From Mesocentrotus franciscanus (lineage: Eukaryota > Echinodermata > Echinoidea > Camarodonta > Strongylocentrotidae): 64,000 nucleotides of DNA. Positions 53,301 through 60,186 of the stretch are shown here, one piece after another. The DNA is taken from NCBI GenBank assembly GCA_037976565.1, contig CP137684.1:18658339-18722338 (forward strand). The letters are read 5' to 3'. The notes beneath the pieces were generated by a model. That model searched no databases. It saw only the letters and a list, made by a program, of their open reading frames with translations, and was not told the origin of the DNA. Within the stretch, counting starts at the first letter, position 1. Each line of letters opens with the position of its first letter. The position numbers and the translations under genes were made by a program.

Positions 53301-56082
53301 TAAACGATATTTCAAAACAAGATGTGATGGCAACAATTTGGTCAAACAGTGTGTGCCTAAATTATAGGATCTTTAAAAATGATTGTCTCTTTGAAAGGTA
53401 TTTAGTTTTGCTGAGTAAAAAAGATAGAATAACATTGAGCCGTTTTAGATGTAGGTCGCACCGTTTACCAATTAATAATAACAGATTCAAAGAAGCTTTT
53501 AATGAAATTAGTATTGAATGCCCATGTTGTGATATGCATGAGTCTGGTGATGAATTCCATTACATTTTTGTATGCCCTTTTTCAGAAAGGAAAGAGAGTT
53601 ATATTTAGGTCGTAAAGTAATAGTTAAACGCCCTTGCACATTACACATGTTTAATTTATTTTTATATTCTGGTATAAGACAGCTGAAGAAATTAGTACTC
53701 TTCTTAAGGATAATAATGTCATATTTTGCTGGTCTATATACATGTAAATCTGAACAATCCAATCATATGTCACCCATAAAAGAAATGTTACAACTCGAAG
53801 TGGTAGGTTAATTAAGCAACCAACAATTCTTGATCTGTAGTACAGTCTTTCTTTAGGTCAAGTATAGTTTTGATGGTTTGTTTGTTCTTTTGTTTATTTA
53901 TTTTTTACTTTTTTGTGTTTATAGTATACTTTTTTGTTTGTTTGTCTTATTACATTATATTCCATTATGTTTTTGTTTGTCCTATGGACAATTATGCCGT
54001 ATCTTGTTAGTCTGCATAAATCTTAACAATCCAATCACATCTCACTTACATGTACAAAAATGAAACTTATAATTTCTTATATAGTTAGGATAATAATGTT
54101 TTTGTTTTTTTTCTTCTTTTTCTCTCCGTGTTTGTATTTATATTGTTCATGTGGTATTCTCCACTTTTCATGTATGCTTGCCATATTGTATAATATTGTA
54201 TTTATGTTTAGCATAGGCTAGGTTTAGATCATTCTTATTTATCGTTATACTTTTATGATGTTGTTTTGTTGTATTCTGTATTTTTGTATTATTAAGCTAT
54301 GTTTGTATTCTTTATTATGTATCATTATCATGACATGTAAATGTGTTGTACTCTCATACCCCAGAAGGGGGTCGAATGAGTCAATAAATTCTATTCTATT
54401 CTTCTATTCTATCAAGTGTCACCAATCATGTGATTAGTCTTTTAGGTGACAAAGTCAAGGTCAAATGTCATTTCAGGTCTGCATATTCTTAGTCAATATT
54501 CACTTCAAAATGCACTTCAAAATGCTGATTAGATTCAGAGGATTTCATTTTGGGGGGCCTGCTAATGGGCAAACCTGCCTATCAATAATGTCCCTACCTC
54601 AATTTTTCATCATATCAAATTGCATAATGCAGGCGAGACCGCCGAGCGTTTCACTTGTATTGCTAATAATATACAAATATATACTGCCATGAGAGGCTCT
54701 GGTTAAAACTATATGGGCCCAAGGTGACTGCAATAGCACTATTGCAGTCACCGAGGACCATATAGTTTTAATCAGAGACTCGAATAAAGACAGTATATAT
54801 TTGTTTTATATACTTCATTTATATTCATTGTTCATTGATTGGTTAAGAGATTTTGATGTAAAAATCAAAATTGCGAGTTGGATTCAAGTTTCCACAAACA
54901 GTTTCATAACTCCAACATACATACCACCCCTACTCTTGGCCTTCACAAGATCACATATACATGTACATGCGCGCGCACACACACTACTTGCGTATAACAT
55001 GTCTGCATGTAGGGTCAAATCATGCAGCCGACATTGCCCAGCCGTAAATAGTCTTTTTAGTTGAGGTACTATTTACGGCTTGGGAAAATAGTGCGTTTAT
55101 TTTTGATCATGTGACACGCTTTTAACCAATCACTGAACAAGAATATATGAATGACGTATATAAATAGAAAAATATCAAAGGTCTTGTTTTTTCGAAGGAC
55201 ACCTGGGACTTACTGGGACCTGTTTCACAAAGCATTTTTTCAATGAAAAATGACAAAAATCAGTGACATATCTGCTGATAACCAATCAGAAGCAAGGAAT
55301 TCACTAGCTTATAACAAAAATTGTCATTTGTCACTGATGACAAGTTTTGTGAAATGGGGCCCTGTCCAGCTGGAAGTTGAACAGTAGACATGAATATGTG
55401 TTTCTATTATGATATTCATGACTTACTAAAAAAACCTACATTACGTCTGTGCCTTTAATTAACTTCCTCAGTAGGTGCGGGTATGACATTCAAGCTGAAG
55501 TTTTTGTCTTTGTCCTTGCTCTTTATTTATAGTCTAACCACAGGTTATGTGATGAGGCCAGGAGATTACAAGGTGACCTTGACCCACAGTACCTTTGATA
55601 TGGTTGCTACGGGAGAAGATACATGGAAGATTCCAGACCAATACAAATTCAGCTTTATCTGTGGTAAGTCATGGTCCAATCCATTGCTTCTGTTGTTGCC
55701 CATTGGTTTGGATTGCTATACCGAGAAACACAATTAAAAATAATAATAATATTGAATGGCTTTTTGGTCATAGAACACAAATGAGTTGAGAATATTTCAC
55801 TCACCGTGCTGACTCGTGAAATATGCTCATCAGCTTGTGGGATAAACCCTTGTATCACACTCAAGGCCATTCAATATTATATAATTATTATTTCAATGTT
55901 AAAAAATTTCCTTCTGTGGTGATTATCTTTTGTAGGTACAGAGAGATTTGACTGTGAAGTGAAAGTGAAGGTAGCACCGGTATTTTACATGGGTAAAGAT
56001 CGTGAAGCTAAACTCTGAAAGGCTTCGTTGATGTGATCGTCAACGGAAAGAAGGGATGGGGTATCGCTGAATACTGCTATCA
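34050..56082 (+). CDS. PEP-synthase-like protein, N-terminal part (8 exons seen, 3' end beyond window)
   Basis: The exons are 34050-34355, 38697-38952, 39973-40038, 40556-40666, 47020-47129, 49465-49576, 55533-55663 and 55936-56082, with matching phases at each junction. The start ATG sits in a strong context (ATCACCATGG), and an acceptor 27 bases upstream implies a 5' UTR intron. Residues about 3-22 form one hydrophobic segment, suggesting an ER membrane anchor or signal. Conserved-looking blocks are VDAVYFNGSNKDG, LPGIGVLQLP, PMKEWKISYHGKMR, HQTHHEQFG, MRDHSYG-NYRDWNEIHRYA and GYVMRPGD. From memory these match the N-terminal region of invertebrate 'putative phosphoenolpyruvate synthase' proteins, whose ATP-grasp (PPDK_N) and phosphohistidine domains would lie further 3'. 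Those domains are not in this window, so enzymatic function is inferred. Exons 2, 4 and 8 contain indels, so this is either draft error or a decaying gene. Confidence 0.65.
34391..34478. mobile_element. Foldback element family F1, copy 1
   Basis: GAAATTATGGAT and ATCCATAATTTC pair around a core containing AGCAGGAATAGCACTATTTC. The core is related to that of 54673-54804 (GCAATAGCACTATTGC, GTCACCGAGGA). Confidence 0.65.
34859..35481. other. 500-N scaffold gap flanked by near-identical sequence
   Basis: N's occupy 34921-35420, exactly 500, so the size is a placeholder. The 60 bases before the gap (TAACATGGCTGCCAACCATT onward) repeat almost exactly right after it. The two contig ends may be the same locus or two alleles, or the gap may hide a tandem copy. 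Confidence 0.9.
35421..35604. mobile_element. MITE family M2 with TGCCAACC ends
   Basis: CTGCCAACC (35428-35436) and GGTTGGCAG (35597-35605) are inverted ends. The interior contains AGATTCCTCTC and CCTAATTTTGCCAAAGAAAT. A second copy lies at 58410-58581 with matching CATTCCTGTTTT, TTCCTATC and GAGAATTCCCTAGTGTTTGC blocks. Confidence 0.55.
35648..36187. mobile_element. MITE with TAAAGATACTATGTCCC ends
   Basis: TAAAGATACTATGTCCC (35648-35664) is inverted, with one mismatch, as GGGACATAGTACCTTTA (36171-36187). A single end of the same family (AAAGATACTATGTCTCTTTT) occurs at 49603. The interior is AT-rich and non-coding. Confidence 0.7.
36640..37779 (+). pseudogene. Reverse transcriptase fragment, frameshifted
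   Basis: Recognisable blocks in order are QFAYRQNR, CTFIDFSSAFNTITPHLLIR, FLTNRQQSVRLG, TNTGAPQGCVLSP, KYADDTAITG, FVEWCDRHNLYLNVLKTKD and YKYLGTLIDEKL. These sit in three frames, with breaks near 36740, 37040 and 37385. The FNTI-PHLL, NTGAPQG and DFRRG styling resembles the Rex1/Babar branch. The segment upstream of the RT is missing or unrecognisable. Confidence 0.85.
36640..38418 (+). mobile_element. Non-LTR retrotransposon fragment (CR1 group, Rex1-like)
   Basis: It contains most of an RT domain, its C-terminal tail and a 3' UTR ending in AATAAAATCTTGAATC plus a TTGAATC repeat tail (38398-38418). Tails of this kind are typical of CR1-group elements. It lies in the intron between exons 1 and 2, in the same orientation as the gene. 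Confidence 0.8.
38697..38952 (+). CDS. PEP-synthase-like exon 2 (one frameshift)
   Basis: After acceptor TTACCAG it reads AVDAVYFNGSNKDGVCVVTA. From about 38760-38770 the frame shifts to NQMANVLTYLVLPGIGVLQL and on to KISYHGKMR, ending AG|GTAAGG. The length of 256 is one base off the phase required by both neighbours, which independently confirms an indel. Confidence 0.75.
39003..39215 (+). pseudogene. Decayed copy or copies of PEP-synthase-like exon 2
   Basis: CATTGCTAGACGGTTGTGTC, TAAACATTCAGTAGCTGGG, CCAGCAAAGGGAATGTCAAG and GGAACTGGAGATAACATACC follow in the same order as exon 2 blocks (CTTTGCTAGAGGACTGCGAT, TAAACATTCAGTCGGTGGG, GCATAGAGAGTGTCAAACC, GGAATGGAAGATATCGTACC). The frame has stops. 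A shorter third echo (CCTTCTAGCTCCCTGATTGT) follows at about 39190-39215. Confidence 0.8.
39216..39566. other. Intronic sequence, nothing recognised
   Basis: AT-rich, no exon or repeat structure seen. Confidence 0.4.
39567..39747. mobile_element. Foldback element, about 180 bp
   Basis: Left arm AAAGGTCCAGATGTGATTTC (39598 on), then TATGATAGCTGTAAGGTCC. The right arm GGACCTTATACAGCTTTCATA then GAAATCACATCTGGACC is its inverse with few mismatches. The outer pairing continues through GTCAAACTC against TTTGAGAAC. Short central loop, non-coding. Confidence 0.85.
39973..40038 (+). CDS. PEP-synthase-like exon 3
   Basis: 66 bases after TTTTTTCAG, reading LVDAKKQDWINGKLLEVNIE, ending AG|GTGAAA. Phase matches the exons on both sides. 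Confidence 0.75.
40556..40666 (+). CDS. PEP-synthase-like exon 4 (compensating indels)
   Basis: It starts in frame as WTALTTYFDFDTDLDASH, hits TGA in the unshifted frame, while a shifted frame reads ADTIAREKWSKQ. The original frame then resumes as FDELKR before CG|GTAAGG. Total length is compatible with the phases. Two small indels summing to a multiple of three explain this. Confidence 0.65.
40893..41090 (+). mobile_element. tRNA-derived SINE (family S1)
   Basis: The head contains an A box (TAGCTCAGTTGGTAGAGC), anticodon-loop-like TCTCATAAT and a B box (GGGTTCGAAAC), followed by a body with GTGCCCTTTGGTAAGGCATT and AGTCAGGTAA. The body is shared with the inverted copy at 56640-56850. The cloverleaf is imperfect, so it is not a functional tRNA. 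Confidence 0.8.
41091..41835. other. Intronic sequence, nothing recognised
   Basis: No exon or clear repeat. Opposite-strand chance frames at 41174-41381 have no coding character. Confidence 0.4.
41838..41945. repeat. Direct repeat bordering tandem array, left copy
   Basis: The segment with TTACGTAAGAGGAACAATGG, CGTGGCCGAGGGT and AAACTCCAACAATAGAAGAG is repeated with few changes at 44737-44840. Confidence 0.85.
42000..44390. repeat. Tandem array of a unit of about 0.7 kb, three to four copies
   Basis: Blocks recur at about 42050, 42750 and 43430 (CCTAAATAAAAATAGCTGAT-like, GAATTTGACCCTATC) and at about 42390, 43090 and 43680 (CTTTCTCAGCGCCATTT). GGGGGTTGATCGGAGAGACA recurs at 42645 and 43348, with a diverged form at 44020. 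Each unit carries a (CT)n tract of variable length. Short open frames on the CT tracts are Ser/Leu/Phe artefacts. Confidence 0.85.
44737..44840. repeat. Direct repeat bordering tandem array, right copy
   Basis: Near-identical to 41838-41945. It continues GAGCGGAGGTAAGGTATTTG against GAGCGGAAATAAGGTAATTG. Together the two copies bracket the 0.7-kb tandem array. Confidence 0.85.
45230..45880 (+). mobile_element. CR1/L2-type retrotransposon 3' end
   Basis: It encodes the ORF2 C-terminus in broken frames: HAFVTSRLDTCNALLCRLPN, KLQRVQNIAARIVV, then SIAPTLWNSL-like and QFKICLKTYLFCLN to a stop near 45715. It ends with AAGCGCTGTATAAATTCATT and an (ATT)n tail to 45877. Only about 650 bases remain. 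Intronic. Confidence 0.85.
46085..46195. repeat. Interspersed repeat fragment with TTTA tract
   Basis: A (TTTA)n run at 46096-46113 precedes TTCACCAGGGTAGCCCATTC and CAATGGGGCCCTGAAAATAC. It looks like an interspersed repeat end. Only one copy is in the window. Confidence 0.35.
46200..47010. other. Intronic sequence, nothing recognised
   Basis: An AAGA-rich run at 46355-46395. No exon or RNA gene seen. Confidence 0.4.
47020..47129 (+). CDS. PEP-synthase-like exon 5
   Basis: After TCTTTTTAG it reads SHQTHHEQFGKMTGAVEVEG and on to MRDHSY, ending TATG|GTAGGA (phase 1). The open frame is intact. A CT microsatellite begins about 30 bases after the donor. Confidence 0.8.
47161..48480. other. Intronic sequence with simple repeats
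   Basis: (CT)n at 47163-47230 and 47950-47975, (CA)n at 48279-48303, (TA)n at 48461-48474. 47380-47900 is unique-looking and moderately GC-rich, with no exon found. Confidence 0.5.
48536..48786. mobile_element. MITE with GTGTTTCACAAAG ends, copy 1
   Basis: GGGGGTGTTTCACAAAG (48536-48552) is exactly inverted as CTTTGTGAAACACCCCC (48770-48786). Inner blocks also pair (TGAGAGACCAATG against CATTGGTCTCTCA). A relative lies at 55215-55362. Confidence 0.85.
49465..49576 (+). CDS. PEP-synthase-like exon 6
   Basis: After TTATGAAG it reads (G)NYRDWNEIHRYAIHMLHLE and on to CYPGRLS, ending TCATG|GTAGGT (phase 2). Joined to exon 5 this makes HSYGNYRDW, a strongly conserved-looking patch. Intact. Confidence 0.8.
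50048..50332 (+). mobile_element. tRNA-derived SINE (family S2) with (ATT)n tail
   Basis: The A box (TTGGCTCAGTCAGTAGGC), CAT anticodon-like loop (CCTCATAAC) and B box (GGGTTCGAACCC) match tRNA spacing. The body is different from S1. It ends in an (ATT)n run at 50293-50332. It is pseudogenic as a tRNA. Confidence 0.8.
51444..54411 (+). mobile_element. 5'-truncated non-LTR retrotransposon nested in TIR element
   Basis: It begins just upstream of the RT domain, with the endonuclease missing, and ends GTCAATAAATTCTATTC plus an imperfect TTCTA repeat tail. The surrounding TIR element supplies both the left junction (ATAAGGGTTA) and the right junction (TCAAGTGTCACC). The target duplication is at most about three bases and unclear. 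Confidence 0.9.
51447..53604 (+). pseudogene. Reverse transcriptase ORF, C-terminal frameshift
   Basis: A 611-residue open frame has RT motifs in order: NNKACGVDFVRNEFLK, NYRGITLLSCLGKLFTSIL, EEQAGFRAGYSTTDHIF, CAFIDYRKAFDMVDR, GVRQGENLSPLLFAIYLND and the catalytic YADDTLILAD, then VYLGVQVNYNG and LPILIYGCEVWG. One frameshift at about 53245-53280 leads into the C-terminal segment with FRCRSHRLP and a zinc-finger-like CPCC...H...C. A second shift near 53575 extends the tail. The style is that of a widespread marine-invertebrate non-LTR family, clade not assigned. The ORF is unusually intact, so the element is young or under-corrected. Confidence 0.9.
54673..54804. mobile_element. Foldback element family F1, copy 2
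   Basis: ACAAATATATACTG (54673-54686) and CAGTATATATTTGT (54791-54804) are exact inverses. TAAAACTATATGG pairs with CCATATAGTTTTA, and GGTGACTGCAATAG with CTATTGCAGTCACC, so the whole element is one hairpin. Confidence 0.9.
54805..55214. other. Intronic sequence with one hairpin
   Basis: AGCCGTAAATAGT (55040-55052) and ACTATTTACGGCT (55068-55080) form a perfect 13-bp hairpin. TGACGTATATAAATA at 55153 resembles a CRE-plus-TATA arrangement, but no transcript start is supported. Confidence 0.5.
55215..55362. mobile_element. MITE with GTTTCACAAAG ends, copy 2
   Basis: GGGACCTGTTTCACAAAG is inverted with a few mismatches as TTTTGTGAAATGGGGCCC (55345-55362). The interior contains paired TGACAAAAATCAGTGACA-like and TGTCACTGATGACAAG-like blocks. 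Confidence 0.8.
55533..55663 (+). CDS. PEP-synthase-like exon 7
   Basis: Acceptor TTATTTATAG. It reads (C)LTTGYVMRPGDYKVTLTH and on to DQYKFSFIC, ending TGTG|GTAAGT. The TATAG acceptor is chosen over the downstream CACAG at 55538-55542 because only it restores the phase with exon 6. Confidence 0.7.
55748..55878. mobile_element. Short inverted-repeat element
   Basis: AATATTGAATGGC (55748-55760) and GCCATTCAATATT (55866-55878) are exact inverses. GAGAATATTTCACTC-like and GTGAAATATGCTC-like blocks pair inside. Confidence 0.75.
55936..56082 (+). CDS. PEP-synthase-like exon 8 (one frameshift)
   Basis: After TTTTGTAG it reads TERFDCEVKVKVAPVFYMGK, reaches TGA after REAKL, and continues one frame over as GFVDVIVNGKKGWGIAEYCY before CA|GTAAGT. 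A one-base loss near 56018-56023 accounts for it, and the exon length is correspondingly off by one. The rest of the gene lies beyond the window. Confidence 0.7.
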
Positions 56083-56114
56083 GTAAGTCTATGATATTCT
56101 ATCTTGCAATAGTA

Positions 56115-56630
56115 CTTATTTGTGTCAAAGAGTCAATAATATGATTGAGGAGTGTCAAAGAGTCAACAATATGATGGATGAGGGAAAGGAAGAGATTATT
56201 AGTCATGGCGGTGACTTCAATCCACTAACACTGTGCACCCCCATCATGTTCTGCCATCAAATTGTGTAATAGTACTTATTTGTGTCAAAGAGTTCACAAT
56301 ATGATGGATGAGTGTCAAAGAGTCCACAATATGATGGATGAGTGTCAAAGAGTCCACAATATGATGGATGAGTGTCAAAGAGTCCACAATATGATGGATG
56401 AGTGTCAAAGAGTCCACAATATGATGGATGAGTGTCAAAGAGTCCACAATATGATGGATGAGTGTCAAAGAGTCCACAATATGATGGATGAGTGTCAAAG
56501 AGTCCACAATATGATGGATGAGTGTCAAAGAGTCCACAGTATGATGGATGAGTGAAAGGAAGAGATTATTAGTCATGGTAGTCACTTCAACCCACCAACA
56601 CTATGCACCTCATTAGATTCTGCCTTCACA
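56115..56630. repeat. 30-bp minisatellite in a larger duplication
   Basis: About nine near-perfect 30-base units (GTGTCAAAGAGTCCACAATA then TGATGGATGA) span 56282-56553. Two older units precede at 56126-56182. The sequence after each block (GGAAGAGATTATTAGTCATG, CACTTCAA-CC) is duplicated too, so a block of about 150 bases was duplicated before one copy expanded. The array lies in the intron right after exon 8. Confidence 0.95.
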
Positions 56631-56639
56631 TTTTATATT

Positions 56640-56855
56640 TGATGTTTTGATGATTGTTTTACTTGACTGCTAAGAAAGCATTGTATGCTTATAAGTAAGC
56701 AACCAGGGGACAAACAGCTTTAAGTCCTCTCTGAGGGACTTGGTAATGAGGATTAATGCCTTACCAAAGGGCACAAGCTCATTGACTTAGTTGAACCCAG
56801 GACCTCCCGGTTGCGAGACCACTGCTCTACCCCTGAGCCATCACGCCTCCTCTGT
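56640..56855 (-). mobile_element. tRNA-derived SINE (family S1), minus strand
   Basis: On the minus strand the head is GGAGGCGTGATGGCTCAGGG, B box GGTTCAACTAA, and the body has GTGCCCTTTGGTAAGGCATT and GTTGCTTACTTATAAGCAT, shared with 40893-41090. Confidence 0.85.
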
Positions 56856-56859
56856 ATAA

Positions 56860-58405
56860 TTGTAGAATCTTCTTTACTGAAGTTTCTAAGAGGCTTGTGG
56901 ATTATAAACTTGTATTTGCCAGCTTTTATGTCAAGCAATTACAATATTACAGTCAACAAGTCTAATAGAAATCCCATACAGCTGTGACTCTCAGGGGCAG
57001 TCCACCCTGATATTAAGTTGGTTTTGATAGAAGCAGAAAATGAGAGGAACAGGTCAGTGAAGATTTGAGCAAAGTACAGTTATAAATCAGAAAATTATTA
57101 ATTTTTGAAGTTGTGATCAATTAAACACAAATTGGCAACTCTGTGAGGTATCTTGAGAGGTTCCCTCCCATTTGCTCTGTACTTTAAAAATACTGAAATT
57201 TCTATATATATATAAATATCATTATTGCAAATTTGTTTTTTACAACCAATATATAAAACAAATCTAGTACTTCATCAAAGAGTCAGAAAATAAATTTGTT
57301 TGACGTATTATGTGCAGAGCGAATCAGAGAGGAACTCGCAAGATACATCACAACATTACCAATTTGTGCTTCATTGATTACAACTTCAGAAATTTATTAC
57401 TTTTTGTGCTTTTATTAACCCTTACTGTACTGTGGGCCTTGATGTATTCCAGAACAGAAGAATACATTAGAAATAAAACAATAGATATAATAAGAAATAA
57501 AAAACAATAAAATACATAAGAAGATAAAATGATGAATTTGAACCTTTTATTTCGGATATGAGCAGTGATATGCAGATGGGTAGTGGAGAAATATTATTCT
57601 ACAGTGAGAAAGTTTTGAGCTTTGCTCCCAGTGCTAAACTTACTTTTAACAAAAACAAACAACAAAAAAAATCACGTAATTTGCATATTCATAATTTATG
57701 CAGATTAACCTATGCATTTTCAAATATCATAAAAATAATGAAACTTCATGAATTTGAAATTAAGGAAACATTTATTTAATACATTTTCAAGATTCTTCAC
57801 AAGTCTAAAGACAAATATGTAGAGTTTTCTGTAAAATGCATAAAATTTGCATATTAGGAAAAAACTAATTATACCATCTTGTTCCTAATACTATGCGTGA
57901 ATATCTACAACCATCCACATTTTCGTGTACAACAGACATTCGACAGCCGAGATCATCCATCCCCAGTCACAGAGATGCTCAAAATAGCCCAGTACAGTAA
58001 GGGTTAAATCCTCTTCAGGCTTTGTACGATACAGCCTCAACTCGAGTGCAGATAGATCGTATAATGAACTCATTCGCATGCTTCATTTGTGTAATGTAAT
58101 TATTACTTGTCAGTCATATTGTTCTACTTTTTCCACCCTCTCTAGTAACCGGGAAAAGAAGACATAACTGCTCCTGTCCCCGTTGTCTGAGATGCACCAA
58201 GTTCACTTCATCTTTCTCCACAACTAAGTCAAACCTGCCAGCCTTTTGGAGTTTCCACCGCAACGGTGATACTATTTTTTTGACAACAAATTTGCAGCCA
58301 TGAATGCCATTATTGGTTGTACACGTTCTATTGATTAGATGGTACTGCATTACGTGCGTGATACTAACTAACTTGTTTTTGTTTCCTGCCCAGGCATTGT
58401 AACAT
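56860..58405. other. Probable intron, nothing recognised
   Basis: AT-rich with no exon identified. If the PEP-synthase-like gene continues, its next exon is not recognisable here. Confidence 0.4.
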
Positions 58406-58409
58406 ATAA

Positions 58410-58581
58410 CTGCCAACCATTCCTGTTTTAGAGGAATGATTCCTATTTTCGGCTTCAAAACTGATGTTTGAATCCTATATTCCTATCTTTTCTGGTAACT
58501 TTTGTATTAAAACAAAGAAAGCACACAATTCCAAACTCTGCCTTGAGAATTCCCTAGTGTTTGCAGTGCAAGGTTGTCAAG
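58410..58581. mobile_element. MITE family M2, copy 2
   Basis: It matches 35421-35604 through CTGCCAACCATTCCT, a TTCCTATTTT block, GAATCCTATATTCCT and TGCAAGGTTG. The termini are more diverged. Confidence 0.5.
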
Positions 58582-59700
58582 ATGTTAACATGACAGTTAT
58601 TGAGTTTTTGATTGGCCCAAATCAAGCAATAAAATGCTCTACTTTATTATGTGTAAATGTGAAAACTCAATGGCTCCATGATCATCTGTGGGGGGCAATT
58701 AGGGCCTTAACTATGTGAGTTAATTCCCTTTGGCTCCAAACAGACGATATGTTCTAGTGTACAATATCTGCATGCCATAATGAATATATGGGTATCTGCA
58801 GAACACAAGACAAGACACTGTCTCTTTAGCACACCGCACACTATATGATCTGGCTACAATTCAATTTAGGAAGAATTTGCAATAGCATTTGATTTGAACA
58901 TTTAAACTTCTAAAATCTTAATGATCGATGATCTGAATCGTCCTATGATTAATAAAATCTCAATTTCAATGAATGTCAAGCTCCCTTGGTGACGGAAAAG
59001 CTAAATCAGCTCAGAATCATTGTGACGTCATATCAGTAGTGCGATTGTCTACAATTTGAAGCCGTTTTGGCTTGTATTCTGACTTGAAGGCTTCAATGCA
59101 CTAAAATTCCGGTTGTAAGAATTCTTATCATTATTTAGAACCTAAATCAGGAAGGTGATGTTTGTTTAGATTTCCATATGTAATAAAATTGCCATTTTTC
59201 GAAAATCAGATCGCAGGAAGGTTGTATAGTGTGTGGTTGGCTTTACGTTACTTTGTCTCTTAGTAAGGAATAACTATACATTTGGACAAAATATCAGCAG
59301 CATCACGTAGTACAAACAGCATGCAAGTGAACACGGTTAATGTACTTTCATTTTTTTACAAACCTACTCATATTACGACCTACAGGTTTTTAGTTGCCCA
59401 TGCCAGGCAACTTACATGTGTCTTTGCATTAAACATAATGTGTTTGTAGTCCAATGTAAGTTTAAATTAGCATCATTGTCAAGCAGTGCTTGCTATGAAT
59501 ATTACTTGGCAACCTATTTAGCTCATCAAACCTTGGTGTTTTGATGTGCATTTTAATCACTGCCTGAAACCATATGAAGTGTACTTACAACCTTTTGCAG
59601 TGAATGAATTGGGTGGTGCATAGAATATAATCATGAAATTGTGAATTACGTCATTATGGATTATCCTCAGACCTGTCTTGTGTCCACTTGTTCGTTTGAC
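58582..59700. other. Gene-free AT-rich sequence
   Basis: No exon, RNA gene or repeat recognised. Confidence 0.4.
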
Positions 59701-59706
59701 TCTATA

Positions 59707-59892
59707 TAACCACAGTCAAACCTGCCTGTCATAGTGGTCACCTCCAAATAAAGGCCACTTGTCTGTAGTGGCCATGTATTTTCTCTCCCTCCAGAAAGAA
59801 ATGGTTGTAGAACCTGTCTAGAAAGGCCACATATCTATAGTGGCGACTTACTCTGTTCCCCTTGGGTGGTCTCAATAGACAGGTTCCACTCT
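59707..59892. mobile_element. Interspersed inverted-repeat element with AACCTGCCTG end
   Basis: CAGTCAAACCTGCCTGTCAT at the left and GGTCTCAATAGACAGGTTCC at the right are loosely inverted (AACCTG-CTGT against AGACAGGTT). Inner AGTGGCCA- and AAGGCCACTT-type words repeat. It resembles a MITE common in marine invertebrates, class uncertain. Confidence 0.5.
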
Positions 59893-60186
59893 CTGTTTGA
59901 ATGAAATTCAATTATCTCCTTATTGTATGCTCAAGAATATTGGACTATTGCATATGTTTCCTATGACATATGAAGTGCAAATAATTTGGTGTTGTGGAGA
60001 ATATTTATGTGAACTAAAAATCAGGCCTTGTGTTAATTTGGCAACACATAATCAAATGCAAGATCATGCATTTTCATCATGCATCAAAATTCTCTGTTGC
60101 ACAATACTTCTTATTGTATCGATGTTAGTTTTTATAAAAGTGTTTTGTCTAGGAAATGTAACAGAAAGCGTAATGTCATTGCCAGT

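Larger units (their letters stand above)
50927..54639. mobile_element. DR1-bearing TIR element, copy 2, split by a retrotransposon
   Basis: The terminus GTCTCGCCTGC lies at 50927-50937, with its inverse at 54629-54639. The left part to 51443 matches copy 1 (28770 on), and the right part resumes at 54412 exactly where copy 1 continues (TCAAGTATCACCAATCATG). A perfect DR1 lies at 51129-51141. Without the insert the element is about 0.74 kb. Confidence 0.85.

Noticed and set aside
55153..55167. TGACGTATATAAATA as an alternative promoter before exon 7
   Set aside because: It is a single motif in AT-rich intron sequence next to MITEs, with no supporting start or first exon.
56244..56585. Two overlapping open frames of about 100 codons on opposite strands
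   Set aside because: The 30-bp unit length is divisible by three and lacks stops in several frames, so both frames are by-products of the minisatellite.
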